Shown here one piece after another: positions 26,253-28,369 of a stretch of DNA of 28,369 bases (positions are counted from its first letter, which is position 1; every line of letters begins with the position of its first letter). Where the stretch lies: positions 1 to 28,369 of the forward strand of contig DKTP01000181.1 in assembly GCA_002473085.1 (NCBI GenBank). The letters are read 5' to 3'. Made by a program: the position numbers and the translations under genes. The DNA is from Anaerolineales bacterium UBA7227. GTDB taxonomy: Bacteria; Chloroflexota; Anaerolineae; Anaerolineales; Villigracilaceae. Below the pieces are notes generated by a model. The model saw only the letters and a list, made by a program, of their open reading frames with translations, had not been told where the DNA came from and made no database searches.

Positions 26253-28369
26253 ATGAACTACCAAATCAACAAAACCGTCGTCATCGGCGCAGGGACGATG
26301 GGCGCGGCGATCGCGGCGCACCTCGCCAACGCGGGCGTGCGCGTGACCCTGCTCGACATCGTCCCGAAGGACGCGCCAGAAGGAGACAAGGCGGCGCGCA
26401 ACAAGATCGTCACCGAGTTGTGGGATCGCTGCTTGAAGGCGAAGCCCGCCAACTTGATGGACGCCAGCCTGAAGTCGCTGGTCACGCTCGGAAACCTGGA
26501 GGACGATTTCGACGCGGTGGCGGAAGCGGACTGGGTCATCGAGGTCATCGTCGAGAACCTGAAGATCAAACAGGATTTGATGGCGCGCATCGACGCGGTC
26601 CGCAAGCCAGAGTGCATCGTCAGCACCAACACTTCGGGCATCCCCGTCAAGGACATCGCCGCGGGGCGCTCGAAGGGATTCAGGCAACACTTCCTCGGGA
26701 CACACTTTTTCAATCCGCCGCGCTATTTGAAACTGCTGGAGATCATCCCGACTGCGGACACTTCGAAGGAAGTGACGGAGTTCATCTCGTGGTTCGGTGA
26801 AGTTCGTCTCGGCAAAGGCATCGTGCTTTGCAAAGACACGCCCAACTTCATCGGCAACCGCGTCGCCTTCGGGACGGGCGCGTTCGGGATGGATTTCATC
26901 TTGAAGAACGGCTATACCGTGGATGAAGTGGACGCGGTCACGGGTCCGCTGATCGGCAACCCGCGCACGGCGACGTTCCGCCTGATTGACCTCGTGGGCG
27001 TGGACGTTTGGGAGCACGTCGGGAAAAATCTCGCGCCGCTGGTTCAGCACGATAAACTGGCGGTGAAATATCTGCAAGCCGAAGCGCCGAACAAACTCAT
27101 CCACACGATGGTGGAACGCGGCTGGCTCGGCAACAAGAGCAAAGTCGGCTTCTACAAGGAAGTCCGCGCGGAGGACGGGAAGAAGGAATTCTGGCCGCTC
27201 GACTTGCAGACGATGGAACACGTCCCGCCGACGAAGCCGCGCTTCGAATCCGTCGGGAAGGCGAAAGACCTCGAGAATCTCGGAGACCGCCTCAAGGTCA
27301 TGTTGGAAGCGGACGACCGCGCCGCGAAACTCGTCGCCGCGCTGACTCTCCAGTCGTTCCAGTACGCGTCGTCCATCATCCCAGAAGTAGCCGACACCGC
27401 CAAGCCGATTGACGACGCCATGCGCTGGGGCTTCATGCACGAGGCGGGGCCGTTCGAGACGTGGGACATGCTCGGCGTGCGCGACACGGTCAAACGGATG
27501 AAGGCCGCGGGCTATCCCGCCGCGAAGTGGGTGGACGCGATGCTCAAGGCGGGTGTCGAGTCGTTCTATCAATACAAGAACGGCGAGAAGGTCGGCGTGT
27601 ACGATGTGTCGAAGGAAAAATATGTGAAGATCAAACGGCCCGCGGGCGTGATCGTTTTGAAGGATTTCCGCGGCACGAAGAAGATGATCGCCCACAACGC
27701 GGGCGCGTCGCTCTTCGACATCGGCGACGGCGCGGCGCTGGTGGAGTTCCACACCAAGATGAACGCCCTCGACGAGGACATCTCGAACATCGTTGGCGAG
27801 GCGCTCGACCGCGTGGAAAAGGACTTCGACGGACTCGTGATCGGCAACGAAGCCGACAACTTCAGCGCGGGCGCGAATCTGTTCATGGTCGTCGTCGCGG
27901 CGCAGCAGGGCATGTGGGACACGCTCGACGGGGCTGTGCGCGGCCTGCAAAACATGAACATGCGGATGCGCTACTTCCCGAAGCCCGTCGTCGTGGCTCC
28001 CGCGGGACTGGCGCTGGGCGGCGGCTGCGAGATCGCCATGCACGCCCCGCGCGTCGTCGCCGCGTCCGAGACCTACATCGGACTCGTGGAACTCGGCGCG
28101 GGCGTCATCCCTGCGGGCGGCGGGACGAAGGAGATCATGCGGCGGATCGTCAGCCCCGCGATGAAGACCGACAACGCCGAGGCGTTCCCGTTCCTCCAAC
28201 GCGCCTTCCTGCAGATTGGTCAGGCGAAGGTCGCCACGTCCGCGGAGGAAGCGCGCTCGATGGGTATTCTCTCCCCATCCGACCGAATCGTGATGAACCG
28301 CGAACTCCTGCTGACCGAAGCCAAACGCGAAGTACTGGCGATGTCCGCGGCGGGATACCGTCCGCCCGC
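26253..28369 (+). CDS. 3-hydroxyacyl-CoA dehydrogenase/enoyl-CoA hydratase fusion, cut by the window end
   Basis: An open frame of 705 codons that continues past the right edge. The N-terminal NAD domain begins VVIGAGTMGAAIAAHLANAG, with D35 ending the second strand, and STNTSG and GTHFFNPPRYLKLLEI are the 3-hydroxyacyl-CoA dehydrogenase motifs. After the dehydrogenase C-terminal domains, an enoyl-CoA hydratase domain starts near residue 485, with NFSAGANLFMV, the oxyanion segment LALGGGCEIAMH and the catalytic region YIGLVELGAGVIPAGGG. Domain order (dehydrogenase first, hydratase last) matches the FadN type rather than E. coli FadB. It hydrates enoyl-CoA and oxidises the hydroxyacyl-CoA. A ribosome site AGAGGAG lies 8 bases before the ATG, just after a palindromic repeat. 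A thiolase gene may follow beyond the window. Confidence 0.93.
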   Translation, partial: MNYQINKTVVIGAGTMGAAIAAHLANAGVRVTLLDIVPKDAPEGDKAARNKIVTELWDRCLKAKPANLMDASLKSLVTLGNLEDDFDAVAEADWVIEVIVENLKIKQDLMARIDAVRKPECIVSTNTSGIPVKDIAAGRSKGFRQHFLGTHFFNPPRYLKLLEIIPTADTSKEVTEFISWFGEVRLGKGIVLCKDTPNFIGNRVAFGTGAFGMDFILKNGYTVDEVDAVTGPLIGNPRTATFRLIDLVGVDVWEHVGKNLAPLVQHDKLAVKYLQAEAPNKLIHTMVERGWLGNKSKVGFYKEVRAEDGKKEFWPLDLQTMEHVPPTKPRFESVGKAKDLENLGDRLKVMLEADDRAAKLVAALTLQSFQYASSIIPEVADTAKPIDDAMRWGFMHEAGPFETWDMLGVRDTVKRMKAAGYPAAKWVDAMLKAGVESFYQYKNGEKVGVYDVSKEKYVKIKRPAGVIVLKDFRGTKKMIAHNAGASLFDIGDGAALVEFHTKMNALDEDISNIVGEALDRVEKDFDGLVIGNEADNFSAGANLFMVVVAAQQGMWDTLDGAVRGLQNMNMRMRYFPKPVVVAPAGLALGGGCEIAMHAPRVVAASETYIGLVELGAGVIPAGGGTKEIMRRIVSPAMKTDNAEAFPFLQRAFLQIGQAKVATSAEEARSMGILSPSDRIVMNRELLLTEAKREVLAMSAAGYRPP

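Noticed and set aside
26178..28199. A 673-codon frame antisense to the fusion enzyme gene
   Set aside because: The product is Arg/His/Val-rich with no recognisable domain, as expected from a mirror frame of a GC-rich gene; the plus-strand product has clear motifs.

Overview
The window looks like chromosomal DNA from a GC-rich bacterium of the phylum Chloroflexota, probably class Anaerolineae. This assignment is inference: it rests on the mix of a cytosol-facing NarGHJI with a lipoprotein cytochrome c, PilJ/NarX-type sensors, multi-PAS HD-GYP proteins, and REP-like palindromes and CACAAAGG-type repeats between genes. No rRNA, tRNA, CRISPR array, insertion sequence or prophage gene is visible. 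No gene-free stretch exceeds about 210 bases.

Region by region. (1) 1-806, minus strand: the front part of a secreted mono-haem cytochrome c, preceded by a small stand-alone receiver-like protein that has lost the phosphorylation residues. (2) 1005-2890, plus strand: three adjacent membrane proteins (one of 360 aa and two tandem paralogues of about 132 aa) that share a His/Gly membrane motif resembling haem-copper oxidase subunit I or NnrS. (3) 3087-6521: a soluble protein with six PAS domains, a GAF domain and an HD-GYP domain, probably a c-di-GMP phosphodiesterase. (4) 6579-14654, minus strand: a respiratory nitrate reductase operon in the order lipoprotein cytochrome c, narG, narH, narJ, narI, TehA/SLAC1-type anion channel. 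(5) 14865-17433, minus strand: a NarX-like sensor kinase and a NarL-like response regulator just upstream of that operon, separated from it by a strong terminator-like hairpin. (6) 17562-20563, plus strand: a cysteine-free Crp/Fnr regulator, a cupin, a fourth membrane protein of the His/Gly type, and a cytochrome b561. (7) 20577-23015, minus strand: penicillin-binding protein 1C. (8) 23135 to the right edge, plus strand: a fatty-acid-type operon of a TetR repressor, two acyl-CoA dehydrogenases, and a hydroxyacyl-CoA dehydrogenase/enoyl-CoA hydratase fusion cut by the window end.

How it fits together. Regions 1 to 6 form an anaerobic nitrogen-oxide respiration island: nitrate reduction at the inner face of the membrane, haem proteins for electron transfer or NO handling, and three layers of regulation (two-component, Crp/Fnr, possibly c-di-GMP). 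Region 8 is an independent beta-oxidation island with its own promoter and operator. The most unusual points are the acyl-CoA dehydrogenase pair in which one partner lacks the catalytic Glu and the FAD-loop motif, the family of single-His mini membrane proteins, the degenerate receiver, the anion channel standing where narK is often found, and a dispersed element of about 57 bp found in two regulatory gaps.
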